Positions 36,103 through 47,114 are shown, numbered from the stretch's first letter. The stretch: DNA of 64,000 nucleotides from Oasisia sp. SBJ-2009 (GCA_964017155.1 OZ024857.1:40083141-40147140); one strand, 5' to 3'. The notes: a model not told the origin generated them from the letters alone. Numbers and translations: made by a program.

Positions 36103-36875
36103 GAGGCGGAGGCGGAGGCGGAGGCGGAGGCGGAGGCGGAGGCGGAGGCGGAGGCGGAGGCGGAGGCGGAGGCGGAGGCGGAGGCGGAGGCGGAGGCGGA
36201 GGCGGAGGCGGAGGCGGAGGCGGAGGCGGAGGCGGAGGCGGAGGCGGAGGCGGAGGCGGAGGCGGAGGCGGAGGCGGAGGCGGAGGCGGAGGCGGAGGCG
36301 GAGGCGGAGGCGGAGGCGGAGGCGGAGGCGGAGGCGGAGGCGGAGGCGGAGGCGGAGGCGGAGGCGGAGGCGGAGGCGGAGGCGGAGGCGGAGGCGGAGG
36401 CGGAGGCGGAGGCGGAGGCGGAGGCGGAGGCGGAGGCGGAGGCGGAGGCGGAGGCGGAGGCGGAGGCGGAGGCGGAGGCGGAGGCGGAGGCGGAGGCGGA
36501 GGCGGAGGCGGAGGCGGAGGCGGAGGCGGAGGCGGAGGCGGAGGCGGAGGCGGAGGCGGAGGCGGAGGCGGAGGCGGAGGCGGAGGCGGAGGCGGAGGCG
36601 GAGGCGGAGGCGGAGGCGGAGGCGGAGGCGGAGGCGGAGGCGGAGGCGGAGGCGGAGGCGGAGGCGGAGGCGGAGGCGGAGGCGGAGGCGGAGGCGGAGG
36701 CGGAGGCGGAGGCGGAGGCGGAGGCGGAGGCGGAGGCGGAGGCGGAGGCGGAGGCGGAGGCGGAGGCGGAGGCGGAGGCGGAGGCGGAGGCGGAGGCGGA
36801 GGCGGAGGCGGAGGCGGAGGCGGAGGCGGAGGCGGAGGCGGAGGCGGAGGCGGAGGCGGAGGCGGAGGCGGAGGC
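36103..36875 (+). repeat. (GGAGGC)n hexamer array, about 129 copies
   Basis: Perfect GGAGGC units over 773 bp. All plus frames are open (Ala-Glu, Arg-Arg and Gly-Gly type repeats), and the minus strand gives poly-Pro-type products. These account for the open frames of 274-322 codons here. The G-rich strand could form quadruplexes. The true copy number may differ from the assembled one. Confidence 0.97.
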
Positions 36876-37202
36876 AATGGATAGACGACTAATAGGTATC
36901 TGTAGATGTAAATCTATATTCTACTTTGGGGAATCAATTACCAAAATGCTCAAGGCCCCTATTCCACAATTTCATTGATTGCGACTCAGCGAATATCCTG
37001 GTCGTGTAACGTTGAATGTGTACAGACACACCTGTGTGATTCGCCCAAAGCTGAAATGTGTTGGTGTCTTTTAATGACTCAGTCAACGGTGTCATCGGTC
37101 TTATCGAGTGCAGTGGAACTTACTTACTGTTATAATGTACACTTGCTAGTAATCTTATCAGTATGCCTACTGCCTGGAACCATTTTTTGGCTTATGTCAC
37201 AC

Positions 37203-37316
<114 letters not shown>

Positions 37317-37540
37317 CCTGAGGGTTACATGTCCAACCCGATATTGATATTTGTCATAAAGGGTCACTAGCGGAACACCATACACATGCAAACCTAACCA
37401 CATTTGGCAGCTCACCAATAACATATTACGTATAAATTTGTGACTTGACCCCGGTATTGTTTATCCTTATCCCCATCTAAGGGATGATCTCACCAGTTTA
37501 CAAAATTCCAGCAAACAGGTCGTGTATTTCGTGCTGTTTC

Positions 37541-38690
37541 AAACACGATCTGGGACAATTCTAAATGGCTTCGATTTTTTCGAGGAGGGGCAAACATGTA
37601 TCACAACTACATGGAAATTACCTTTCAGCACATGTACTTCACGATCCTGGATGTGCACTTTTCATGTAAACAAACCACGTAACTGTCCAATTTCCATTGG
37701 CCTGTTTGTTTATTGACGTCGCGGTGTTTTGAAGGAAACATAATCACCTGTCGCGATAACATCTGCTACTGGCACAGCCAGTATCTAGAGGAGCACAAAG
37801 AGTCGTTCTGCACCAAGGCGCCCGAATACAACAACGTGGTGTTATGCAGTGCTTGGCCTGCGGCATGCGTCCATGCATACGTGCGTGCAAGCGAGCATGC
37901 ATGCATTCGTGCGCGTGAAAGTGTTGATCTATGGTTTAAAACATGCATTTACAACGACATTGAAATGAATGTGTGTACGTATTGACACTCAGATTGTTGT
38001 AGGTATACTGCACTCTACTGTACGCGCATAAGTATACTGTATTCTGGCAGGCCTGCTATTCTCTTATGAACTGGAGTAGGCCTACTGTATTAGGATAGGC
38101 CTGCTCGCCTCTATGTACTAGCTCTTGTATTACCCTACTGTTTTGGGCAGGCCTGCGCTTCTCTACTGCTTTTGAGTTGGCCTACTGTATTCGGGCAGGC
38201 CTGCTCTTCCCTACGGCTCTTAAGTTGGCCTACTGTATTCGGGTGGGCCTGCTCTTCTCTGCTGCTCTTGAGGGGTCTGCTCTCCTATGCTGCTCTTAAG
38301 TTGGAGTACTATTATGAGTAGGCCTGCTCTTCTCTTCTGCTCTAGTGTAGGCCTACTGTATTCGGGTGGACCTATTCTTCCCTACTACTCTTGAGTTGGC
38401 CTACTCTATTCGGATCGGCCTGCTCTTCTCTACCGTATTCGAGTAGGCTGTCTGCTCTACTATGACCTCTAATAATAATCCTTCCAATGGAATATTCGAA
38501 ACAATAGCCATATTTAATACCTTATCTAGGTTGAGACGTGAGTTTCCTCTGATACTGCGTGTTAAGGTATTCACTTTATTACCACCACATCGCGTCGCAT
38601 TGCAAACATGTGTAGACAGAGAAAGAGGCTGTTATAGCGGTCGCATGATCAGTACAGCGAATACTCTGTTGCGCCTTAAAAATATATCAT
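37541..38690 (+). repeat. Third partial copy of the paralogous block
   Basis: Matches 17025-17640 and 17835-17905. Shared landmarks are GGGACAATTCTAAA, AAACCTTTCAGCACATG-like text, CGCGATAACATCTGCTACTG, TAGAGGAGCAC and GGAATATTCGAAACAA. It is the only segment of the large duplication present at this location. No gene is seen. The 90-codon plus frame at 37713-37985 is not open in the paralogue. Confidence 0.7.
38050..38455 (+). repeat. 48-bp minisatellite (GGCCTACTGT units), long copy
   Basis: About eight units of 48 bp (GGCCTACTGTATTCGGG, then CCTGCTCTTC and CTCTTGAGTT). The paralogous site at 17325-17515 has about four. Confidence 0.8.
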
Positions 38691-39269
38691 GACACTCACG
38701 ACTACCGTTCACAAGACGCATGCATTTACACAAAATGCCTCAAGCAATAAAAACTGTAAGGTGAAGAGTTATCAGAAGTTATACAACAACTAGACAAGCC
38801 GCCGGTATTTCGTCTGTGCGACTGAATGCTATCAGCCATTCAGATATTGTCTAAGATTCGCAGTGTGCGGGCGTCCTACGACCAAGCACAAGAGTGCCAC
38901 GGTACAGGTTCATGTATCGCCAAGGTGGACGCCTCGGGCACAACGAAATGGTGTAATCATTGACGACATATGACCTACTATTATAGTAGTTGCACAGATA
39001 TAATAGTTGCATACAATTGCAACAACATGCACAGTCACATATGAATCTATGCACATAGTATATATCTAATCTGTGTTAGAGTTTCTCCGTTATGACAATG
39101 TAACACATAGAACACCGTTACAAAAAGGCCGTTTTCAGAACGATCAACCCGCATGGTAACTATTCACCTGATTGCTTCAGGGCTGATCAATGCTGGTAGC
39201 TATGTTTATTATCTATAATTCGATAGACCAATCAAATGTAGGCCTGCGTGTAAACACCAATGCATATAA
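38691..39269. other. No gene; upstream flank of exon A, set 2
   Basis: 39118-39269 is similar to 33398-33560 (shared: GGCCGTTTTCA, GATTGCTTC, CGATAGACCAATC), so the paralogy of the two exon sets extends at least 150 bp upstream. Nothing else is recognised. Confidence 0.5.
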
Positions 39270-39378
39270 CGTCAGGTGGTGGTGTTTAGTCAGTCACAAC
39301 AGCCAGCGTTAACTCAACAAACATTTGACGCAGGATTTTCGCCATCAACTGGGAATTTGTATCAGGATATCATACAAG
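39270..39378 (+). CDS. Candidate exon A, set 2
   Basis: The frame reads FSQSQQPALTQQTF then GFSPSTGNLYQDIIQ, ending before a GTAGGT donor at 39379. It parallels 33570-33675 with one codon less and mainly conservative replacements (Phe/Tyr, Lys/Gln, Val/Ile, His/Gln). Upstream start not found. The element with long inverted repeats at 40338-44410 lies between this exon and the next candidate exon at 44589. Confidence 0.28.
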
Positions 39379-39727
39379 GTAGGTGTAGTCGGGGACTAAC
39401 ATAACTGAACACAGAATGTTTTCACCAGAAATTACATTTTGGTATTGTATTACGCGAATGTTAATAACCATTCAGATAATAAGCCAGTGTACCAATATAA
39501 TAATACAGGATTTCGGAGTTCTGCTGTGTTGCATAATATAACAAGTGCGTCAATTGTATTTTACTCTAGACTCAAATTTCTACTACTATTATGCCTTCAA
39601 GTTATCGAGCAACAACTACATTCCAATATAATTCGTCAATTAAAAATATAAGGACAACAAGAAGGAATGTGTTAATATAGCATTGCTGTGGCATGCATAC
39701 GTCATACGAATTATTGACCAATGACAT

Positions 39728-39756
39728 ACCCGGTCTGCATTTCCTGCAGACCGGGT
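39728..39756. other. Perfect 12-bp hairpin
   Basis: ACCCGGTCTGCA, a 5-nt loop (TTTCC), then TGCAGACCGGGT. It is GC-rich in AT-rich surroundings. It may be a recombination site, a structured RNA element or the footprint of an excised element. No poly-T tract follows, so it is not a bacterial-type terminator. Confidence 0.7.
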
Positions 39757-40337
39757 CTAGGACTTCCACAATGGCAATGTATGGGTATTTATTTCTTAAT
39801 CAATAAAATGTGAATGCTACATTAGCCATCCACCATTCGCAATAAGTTAATTCCGTAGGTTGGATGACGGTCAGTAAATATACATTGTTATTGAATTATA
39901 TTTCGAATGATTTCGGTGACAGGAATCTTAAAATATTTTGTCACGTGTAGTATATCGATCAAGGTAATATTTTACAAAGGTGCTAGATGTTATGGAAATG
40001 AATGCCACATAATGTAGAAAGGAACAGCAGGGTGTCGTAAAAGGAACAAAGGACAGCGGGATGGGATTAAGATAATGTAGTGTTACGATAGCCACGACGA
40101 TAGCCACGAAACGTTACTGAAATGCGCAACATTTGTTCAAATACAATATGGCGCCTGTTTTGATTCCATTCCACATCATATGCGGTGAATATTACTTTTT
40201 CTATTATCTGGTATATCGTATTAGTACTTACATGTTGCATATTGCCTATCACAATACTAAACCATCTTAGCCATATGCTCACTGACACATTTCAAATTTG
40301 GAATGCCCAATGTGTCTATGATATTATATTGATATAC

Positions 40338-41290
40338 TGAGGGCTCTTAATGTAATACATTTTCACATCTGGACAAAAACATGACATTTGGCGCAGATGA
40401 TCTCCATACCATACTATTTCAGAATTTTGATGGAAGCAACCTGAGATTTTGATGCTTCCATCATTTTTTGCAATATTCAAAATGGCTGCCATCGAAAATA
40501 AACAACTTGCTTTTCCATATTTCATGAACAGTTTCACATAAAACATTAACATTAGGCTTAATGTATACATATCCGGGTACTATAATTTCAAATATGGTAT
40601 ATTTGGACTTATCCGACATTCACATCTGCCATTTTTAAAGATGGCGGCCGTATTAACTAATGTTGCTATATCTGATAAAGTATGATACGTAGAGTCGTTA
40701 TTTGGCATCAGTGTATAGATAAGTGGATAGCGATTTCACATTTATCAAACATTTCACATCTGACCTTAATTTGACCTTCACAACCGCCATTTAATAAAAT
40801 GGCGGCTGTAAAATCGAATTGTTTATATATCTTTAAAACGAGATATTTGGAGGGATGCTATACGGACACTTTTTCAATATATACATGTATATTTTAAATA
40901 TTTTACTTCTTGACCTTGACCGACATTCACATCCGCCATTTTTAAAGATGGCGGCCGTATTAATTAATGTTGCTATATCTTATCAAATATGGCACCTAGA
41001 GTCTTGATTGTGGTATCAATGTATAGGTACCTGGATAGCGATTTCAAATTCGTCAAACGTTTTACACCTGACCTTAGTGTGACCTTCACAACCGCCATTT
41101 CATAAAATGGCGCATGTAAAATCGAATTGCTTACATAGTTTTTAAACAATTTATTTGGAGGGATGTTATATGGACAGTTTTGTCAAAATATACGTATGTT
41201 GGGGTAGCTATTTTAAATATTTTACTTTTTGACCTTGACCGACTTTTACATTCGCCATTTTCCAACATGGTGGCCCTCAAAGATAATGTC
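40338..41290. repeat. Left inverted arm with two tandem ~315-bp units
   Basis: The outer part (40338-40600) pairs with 44100-44410. Inside it, a unit of roughly 315 bp is repeated (about 40605-40915 and 40918-41235), with a third start near 41238. The unit has CCGACATTCACATC, CCATTTTTAAAGATGGCGGC, GATAGCGATTTCA, TGACCTT, CCGCCATTT and GGAGGGATG. The inner inverted ATGGCGG/CCGCCAT pairs could themselves fold. Confidence 0.75.
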
Positions 41291-41556
41291 GCTATATCCT
41301 GTGAACTTTACCACCTAGAATCGATATCAAAGCTACATGTACAGCGCAAGTGGTGCTGACTCTGTCATGGAATATGATGTAGGCAATGCATATCACATTA
41401 TAATAATTATAAAGATAAAACATAAATATGTTGTGGTAGAAAACATGAAGTTTAATTCAAATCGGTGAAAAGAATATCCTTCAGATCATGATCCTTCAGA
41501 TCATGACGTAGGGCGTAACATCAGTCACAGATGTCCGTATTTGTAGCATCGCATAG

Positions 41557-43680
41557 CTTACACTCCATCGTTGTTGATGCACCACTCCATCGTTGTTGAA
41601 GGCAGAATAGTGCACTTGATTCCTGCTCTGGCACATTTGCAGCAGTTTCCTCTGCACGCCTTTCCACATGCACAGTGGTGGAGGAGAGCACACGCTTTGC
41701 TGGCGTCGTCTAGAACAGTCCAGAATGGCACCTAGAGTTTCGTATTCACATCTTGCGTCCAACCCCACGCTGAAGCATCCGGGACATCTTGGTGGCGCTG
41801 CCTTGCTTATCTGCAGATGTAACCTGCCTGGTACAGAGCTCGCTTTGCATGTCGAAGCAGCGCTTCCTGTGTGTGTGTGGGGGGGGGGGGGGTGTGGTCG
41901 AGCGTCCTAGTACCATGGGTGAAGATTTGACGTCTCACATCATTCACCCTTGAGCAGCCACTGCTCTCGCGGTACACGAAAACAGTCCAGCGTTCAAAGC
42001 GTGCCATGTGGATGGAGTCGAGTGTCAAGAGCGTAGGATCATCGGAAAGAGTGAGTAGTGTTTCCGTAAGGTCAGGGTATGCCTGTCATGCTGCCCAGAC
42101 TGTCTTCTTCCCGATACCAAGGAACGATTATGTCGTATCACACCCCGTGAACGAATGGAACAGTGGACATGACAGCGACTTCTCAGGACCAAGTGTTTGG
42201 GTGATTTCATAAACTGGGATGTGTTGGAAGGCTTTTCCAGTTCCAAAGCCTATCCACAACTCCATCACACCCAGGCTGCCAAAATGTGCAACAGCAATGA
42301 TGACAACATCACTGTCAACTGTGCGGATGAAAGCTTTCGAATGACCTTGTTGTGCGGCGTGAGAAAGATGCAGAAATATCCTGCTATCAGCCTCCTGGTG
42401 ATTGCATGGCATGATCGTGTCGAAGTCCGCCACCGACTGGCTGCCGGAGGTATTCACCAATACATGATCGTCATACGTGGAGCAAACCACAACATCGACG
42501 AACTGAGATGACGCTTCGGTGACAGCTTTTGAAAGGAACCTAAACAGCTGCACCTTTTTTCTTGAATTTGCTAGAAACTTGTTCCAGTCACGAGGTACAA
42601 GTGTAAAGCCTTCGACGATGGTTGTCACGCCGGGGTTGCCTCGTTTTGCCTGAGCCTGGGCTTTGAGGTTATGATTAGGATCGATGTCCCAAATGATGTC
42701 GAGTCGCGATGTCGAATTTGTGACAGAGTTGGTAATGAATGGCATGAAGTGACGCACAACATATTGCTGGTAGTTAGTTCCGTAGGTTGGGCGAACCATG
42801 TGAACCACAGCTGGGCCATCCAACACCTTCACCGTAACATCACCTGGAGGTGTGAGTTTTGGGATAGCCAGACATTGTAGGACATCAGACTTTGTGCCGG
42901 ATCTGAGCTTTCCCTGGTCAGACAACGATGGTGGCTCTTTCTGGTGTTCATACTTGAAGAAGTTGTCCAAGTCGAAATATGGCCGGGACTGCAGTGACAG
43001 GAAAAGAGTGGATACGAGTGAGATGTCTTTTCTCAGTGCAGTGACTTTGCTTCTGTTCTTTGTATCATCTGTGCGTCTTGCAAACGTCTGGAGAGCTGAC
43101 CTTTTGATGGTGTCTGTGATGGCAACACGAAGGCGTCATGGAGATCCTTGCCTCTGTTGTACGCATTGCAGAGTGTCTGCGCAATTGCAGATGGCATGAC
43201 CTCTCGAGTATGGAGCGTGACCAAATCCGGACCATTGTGTGGTAAGAAAGGGTTTCTCGGTCGCAGAACATTAATAACTGAGAGGACATCGTTGGCGAAT
43301 CTCATTTGGAGGCTGTGACCCTCTTCGTTATGAACAAGATGTTGTGCAGTGGCACCGATATCAGCAGCATCCTCGAAGGCAGCGAGTGCTTGCAACTTCT
43401 CATTTAGTGCCATCACATGTTCGTCCATTGTATCTGGCATATCAAAGAGATTGGCAACTCGAGATGCACTTTTGCAGAGCTTGGTTGTTTGCTCGTGGCT
43501 GTGGTCTTTGGGGATGAGTGAAAACTTCTTCTCACTATTCTGCATGACAAAGGTGCCGAAATTATTGTTTCTAGGCCGTAAGTACAAATACTTACGCCGC
43601 TTGAATACCACAATGCATTGCGTTCGTCGCTCGGGGCGCCACCTTGAGAATATGATGTTGGCCAATGTCAGTAAGCGCAT
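41557..43680 (-). pseudogene. FEN1/XPG-like nuclease family gene, frame-broken, with Cys-rich tail
   Basis: The piece 43680-43033 reads RRKYLYLRPRNNN and later ALAAFEDAADIGATAQHLV. A shift near 43035 leads to VTALRKDISLVSTLFLSLQS and the 281-codon piece 42970-42128: DNFFKYEHQKEPPSLSDQGK, LDGPAVVHMVRP, RLDIIWDIDPNHNLKAQAQA, CNHQEADSRIFLHLSHA, RTVDSDVVIIAVA, FHSFTGCDTT. After a stop at 42128 the frame goes on with FLGIGKKTVWAAW and a G-run shift at about 41880. The tail has ACALLHHCACGKAC then CCKCARAGIKC. I know this family as widespread uncharacterised invertebrate and fish proteins. The order WD...LKxxxxxKRG, EADxR, DxD, GCDxxxFxGIGKK parallels FEN1 (FDG...LK, EAEA, DxD, GCDY...GIG), so I infer a PIN/FEN-like structure-specific nuclease. 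This copy is dead. Confidence 0.7.
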
Positions 43681-43689
43681 AGTAAACCT

Positions 43690-44410
43690 ATATTGTTTGT
43701 TTTGTAAAATGGCGGATATGAAGGTCAGTGAAGGTCAAATGCTAAATGTTTCATTAAATTGTAAACCCTAACGACTCACTTATATCATGGTATAAATATA
43801 TCCATTCTAGATGGTAAAGTTCACACGATATTGAGGGTCACCTTCTTGAAAAACGGCGAATGTGAATGTCGGTCAAGGTAAAAAGTAAAATATTTAAAAT
43901 AGCTACCCCAATATACGTATGTATTGAAAAAGTGTCCGTATAGCATCCCTCTAAATATCTCGTTTTAAAGATACATAAACTATTCGATTTTACAGCCGCC
44001 ATTTGATTAAATGGCAGTTGTGAGGGTCAAATTAAGGTCATGCGTCAAAGTACCATATTTTATAAGATATAGCAACATTAGTGAATATGACCGCCATCTT
44101 TAAAAATGGCGGATATGAATGTCGAATAAGTCAAAATGCACCATATTTGAAATTAGAAGACCAGAAAATGTATATATTAAGCCAAAAAGAAACATTTTAT
44201 GTGAAACTGTTCATGAAATATGGAAAAGCAAGTTTTTTATTTTCGATGGCAGCCATTTTCAATATTGCAAAAAGTGGTGGAAGCATCAACATCTCAGGTT
44301 GCTTCCATCAAAATTCTTAAATAGTATGGTATCAAGTTAATCTGTGCCAAATGTCATGCTTTTGTCCAGCAGTGAAAATGTATGGCCTTTTCTGATATTA
44401 AGAGCCCTCA
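43690..44410. repeat. Right inverted arm
   Basis: The reverse complement of the left arm with about 1.3 of the internal units. It contains AAAATGGCGGATATGA twice (about 43707 and 44102) and TTTTACAGCCGCCATTTG near 43990. A 79-codon open frame here has a counterpart on the opposite strand of the left arm, because the arms are inverted copies. It is probably not a gene. Confidence 0.75.
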
Positions 44411-44588
44411 CTAATACTAGTTCATGTGTAATTGGTTACACTACAACTACCGTTTTGGGACATCCGGTACTGGTAGGCGATGGACAAATAGTCAACGGGC
44501 TGGGGCAGGCAGGCGGGGGAGGGGTGCGGGCGGGCGGGCGGGCAGGCATATCAAGATGCCTAATTATCTTGTTTTAATGCCGCTGCAG

Positions 44589-44657
44589 ACCATGGAGTGA
44601 GGCCCGTGAAGACCGTACAAGTGTGACATCGGTGGAAGAGACCGGCCAGTTATCTGG
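44589..44657 (+). CDS. Candidate exon B, set 2
   Basis: The acceptor GTTTTAATGCCGCTGCAG ends at 44588, and the donor GTATGT starts at 44658. Entering with two carried bases it reads PWSEAREDRTSVTSVEETG and exits with two bases (GG). Both phases equal those of 35237-35308. GC content is well above the surroundings. It lies only 178 bp beyond the right end of the inverted-repeat element. Confidence 0.35.
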
Positions 44658-44824
44658 GTATGTTGTATTACACGTTTGAGTCTATGTCAACTGGATAGTT
44701 TGGCTATTATGTTGCCAATTTAAGTTGATGAGCAAAATAGCATTAAACCACATCAAGTGACATTGATGTAGATCAAACAAAACATATTGTTAAACTTAGT
44801 TTTCAAATTCACTTCCTAAAATGG

Positions 44825-45145
44825 TAGGTTGGGAGAGTGAGGGCGTGAGTGAGTGGGTGCTTGGTTGAATGAGTGAGTGGGTGACTTAGTGACTGAGTGA
44901 GTTAATGAGTGAGTGAATGGGTGGCTGGTTGGGTGGGTGGGTTAGTGAGGGAATGGGTGTGTGGGTTGGTGAGTTAGTGAGTGAGTGGGTTGGTGAGTGA
45001 GTGAGTGAGTGAGTGAGTGAGTGAGTGAATGAGTGAGTAAGTAAGTAAGTGGGTGGGTGGATAGGTGAGTGATGGGGTGGGTGAGTGAGTGAGTGAGTGA
45101 GTGAGTGAATGAGTGAGTGAGTGAGTGATCGAGTGAATAGGTGGG
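44825..45145 (+). repeat. (GAGT)n degenerate microsatellite
   Basis: GAGTGAGT units with GGTG, GGTT and AAGT variants. It lies in the intron between the two candidate exons of set 2. Confidence 0.93.
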
Positions 45146-45250
45146 TAGGTTGGTCGCGGTGTTTGTCAACCAAAAAATAGCAATTGATTGGTAATCAATT
45201 ATATTCAAATCACTAATGTTCTGTATATAACGGTACTGTTTCCTATGCAG

Positions 45251-45401
45251 ATATTGCAACAACGGGGGAAGGATTCTGCCGGGACATGGGCGAGGCGATA
45301 TCCAACCACAGTCCTTAGTCTGTCCGAGTGGCCTTCGCTGGGTACCGCCACTGCCAGTGGAGGCCTCGGGCCAGGATCCTACAGAGAGATTAGAAGTGTG
45401 A
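45251..45401 (+). CDS. Candidate terminal exon, set 2
   Basis: The acceptor CTGTTTCCTATGCAG ends at 45250. Joined to the GG of the previous exon the frame is open for 50 codons (CNNGGRILPGHGRGD, LRWVPPLPVEASGQDPTERL) to a TGA at 45399-45401. It is a 150-bp GC-rich island in AT-rich DNA, which supports an exon. No homologue is recognised. An AATAAA-like signal is not seen within 60 bp. Confidence 0.38.
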
Positions 45402-45544
45402 TGTACGTTTACTCTAATATTACGTTGTTTGATCAATACGCTATCACAATCATTCTGGAAACAGTGAAATAAGACACAACACTGGAATTAAGTAACATGT
45501 GTAACATGCCCTTGGCTTCGTCAACATGTGAAAACGATCTCCAA

Positions 45545-45612
45545 TTAACATATTGCACAGAGAAAACGATGGATAGCCAAGTGGTCAACTAAGGATTGGC
45601 CTTCCGGAATGG
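45545..45612 (+). other. tRNA-like A-box segment
   Basis: GGATAGCCAAGTGGTCAA is a good match to a tRNA D-arm/A box. The expected B box is weak (ATGGTTCTGTC). Probably the head of a tRNA-derived SINE or a chance match. Confidence 0.22.
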
Positions 45613-46150
45613 TTCTGTCATTTCACCATCTCTTGTTAAATAAATACATCTACGACTTTCCCAAAACAACTTCAAAGATGTGCGGATATGCGAACGACCT
45701 TGGAATAATACTGAGGCACATCCAGTGGTCCCTTGTGGAGACTGGCCACACACGTGATACGAACATCCTCCCTGACTTCACGAAACAATAGCGACAACAA
45801 TTCAAAGAGATGACCAAGGTCGCAGCAGTTCTTTCTCCAGTTTGAAGAGACGATAGACCCAAAAAGAACACGTGTTCTTGCACAAATCACATCGTGTCTG
45901 GAGGCAGTCCCAATATACATGGATACCAAAACCAGACAGACTGCATACTTGCAGGCAATATCTGACAGCACAAGCTCTTATACATAGGTGTTCTACTTGT
46001 TAGGGAAAGCACAAAGACATCATTTGTAGGTTAGAAATCAACAATTCCCTACGAGTGAGTCATCACCCAGTGTGTCTAAGAGCAACCAAAGTTAAACACC
46101 TGACCACTGCGGTCCTTGAACAAGAAAGCACGAAGCGCTGCTAAATGCGC
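45600..46150 (+). pseudogene. Decayed jockey-like LINE reverse transcriptase fragment
   Basis: Short matches to the RT palm and thumb: IYDFPKTTSKMCGYANDL (45640-45700), in which the catalytic ADD has become AND, then HIQWSLVETGHTRDTNIL and FTKQ, a stop in place of Trp, and further on INNS...CLRATKVKHL near 46040-46110 in another frame. The layout (PKTxSKxxGYADDLA...WSxxExxLxxDMxxL) is known from jockey-related LINEs in molluscs and fish. Heavily mutated. Confidence 0.6.
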
Positions 46151-47114
46151 GTGCCTGCCCCAACAGGACCCTGTTTCAGGACTTTAAGCCATGACACCCT
46201 TTAGCTGCCAGGAACACGAATGTATCGAATTCCTGGACACAAGTGAAACAATTTCACACTGCGTGACGGCAAAATGGCGAGAAATATGGTTGTCAAAACC
46301 GCCAGTTAGCTGTAGCTTATAGTATTCAAACATCTATACGTGTGGGAACTGTGTGAAAATGCTGCCCTGAATCAGTAGAACTCGTAGAGACTAGTAGCAC
46401 AAATCTTCACTTCAGATTAGCAACCGATGAGTAGTTGCTTGAAACAGTCACCAGCTTTGTTACGTAGACATAGGCAAAGACAAGAAGCGGGGGATTATAA
46501 AAACCATACGTAAGGTTAAAAGTGTGTACATGCCAAATCTCCCTATCCAGTTACGTAGGTTTATATGCCAAACTATCGTGGTTTGGAGAATAACATATAT
46601 TTGAAGATATTTGCGCACAAGAATTAATATAGTAGTAGAAGGGAAAAGGTATTTGAAGTGAATACGTCTCATTTGATGATAACAATATTGTTATTGATGT
46701 TATGATAGATATATTGTTATTGATGTTTTGTGTAGCGCATGAATACATAACCGTTTTGGCAGTATAATTACAAATACTATACATTGTATGCAAAGTTGAC
46801 CAAAACCGTTATGCGCCTTGACTGCACGGTAAATGAGGCGGATTGTTTGCAAGTGTTTTTTTTTCATAACAAAATACCGCGGATAACAAATAACGATGAA
46901 CATGCATATGTTTTACAGCAAAAATGCAACTTTCAAATGTTGTAGCCAATATGCGTCAGGAGTAAATGGGCACAAAAGTCATTGACTTCAAATTTACCCC
47001 TTTCAAACATTGTAGCTTGTAGTATTATAAGTAAATTTGCTTGTCTGTATTGTATGTTATTGTTGTTAACAATGTTCTGAATAAACTTTCATTATATTCA
47101 TTCCGTCATTCATG
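46150..47114. other. No gene; LINE-type 3' tail near 47080
   Basis: Minus-strand open frames of 67-80 codons (46460-46903) overlap each other and have no domain. At about 47030-47110 the text ends with AATAAACTTTCATT and ATTC variants, the same 3' tail as at 3840. Confidence 0.4.

Larger units (their letters stand above)
40338..44410 (-). mobile_element. 4.07-kb element with long terminal inverted repeats and one nuclease-like gene
   Basis: The left end begins TGAGGGCTCTTAAT (40338-40351) and the right end is its reverse complement (44397-44410). The outer 300 bp of the arms are about 90% alike: GGACAAAA-CATGACATTTGGC, GCTTCCATCAAAATT, GTTCATGAAATATGGAAAA. The arms continue inward with repeated blocks containing AAAATGGCGG. 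The interior holds a single minus-strand gene, broken by frameshifts, with motifs of FEN1/XPG-like nucleases. I see no DDE transposase, tyrosine recombinase or RT. Target duplication is not obvious (GATATAC on the left, CTAATAC on the right). The DNA-transposon nature is inferred from the architecture. Confidence 0.7.

Noticed and set aside
36010..36978. Open frames of 274-322 codons (Ala-Glu, Arg, or Pro repeats)
   Set aside because: They are the translation of the GGAGGC hexamer in each frame. There is no non-repeat domain and no conserved start.
41876..41892. G-run as a regulatory element
   Set aside because: It lies inside the broken nuclease-like gene where the family has coding sequence. 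It is better seen as a slippage tract causing a frameshift.
42197..42511. Plus-strand frame of 104 codons opposite the nuclease-like gene
   Set aside because: A shadow of the minus-strand gene, which has clear family motifs. The plus frame has none.
44081..44320. 79-codon open frame in the right inverted arm, similar to one in the left arm
   Set aside because: Similarity is explained by the arms being inverted copies. It contains the AAAATGGC repeats and shows no coding features.
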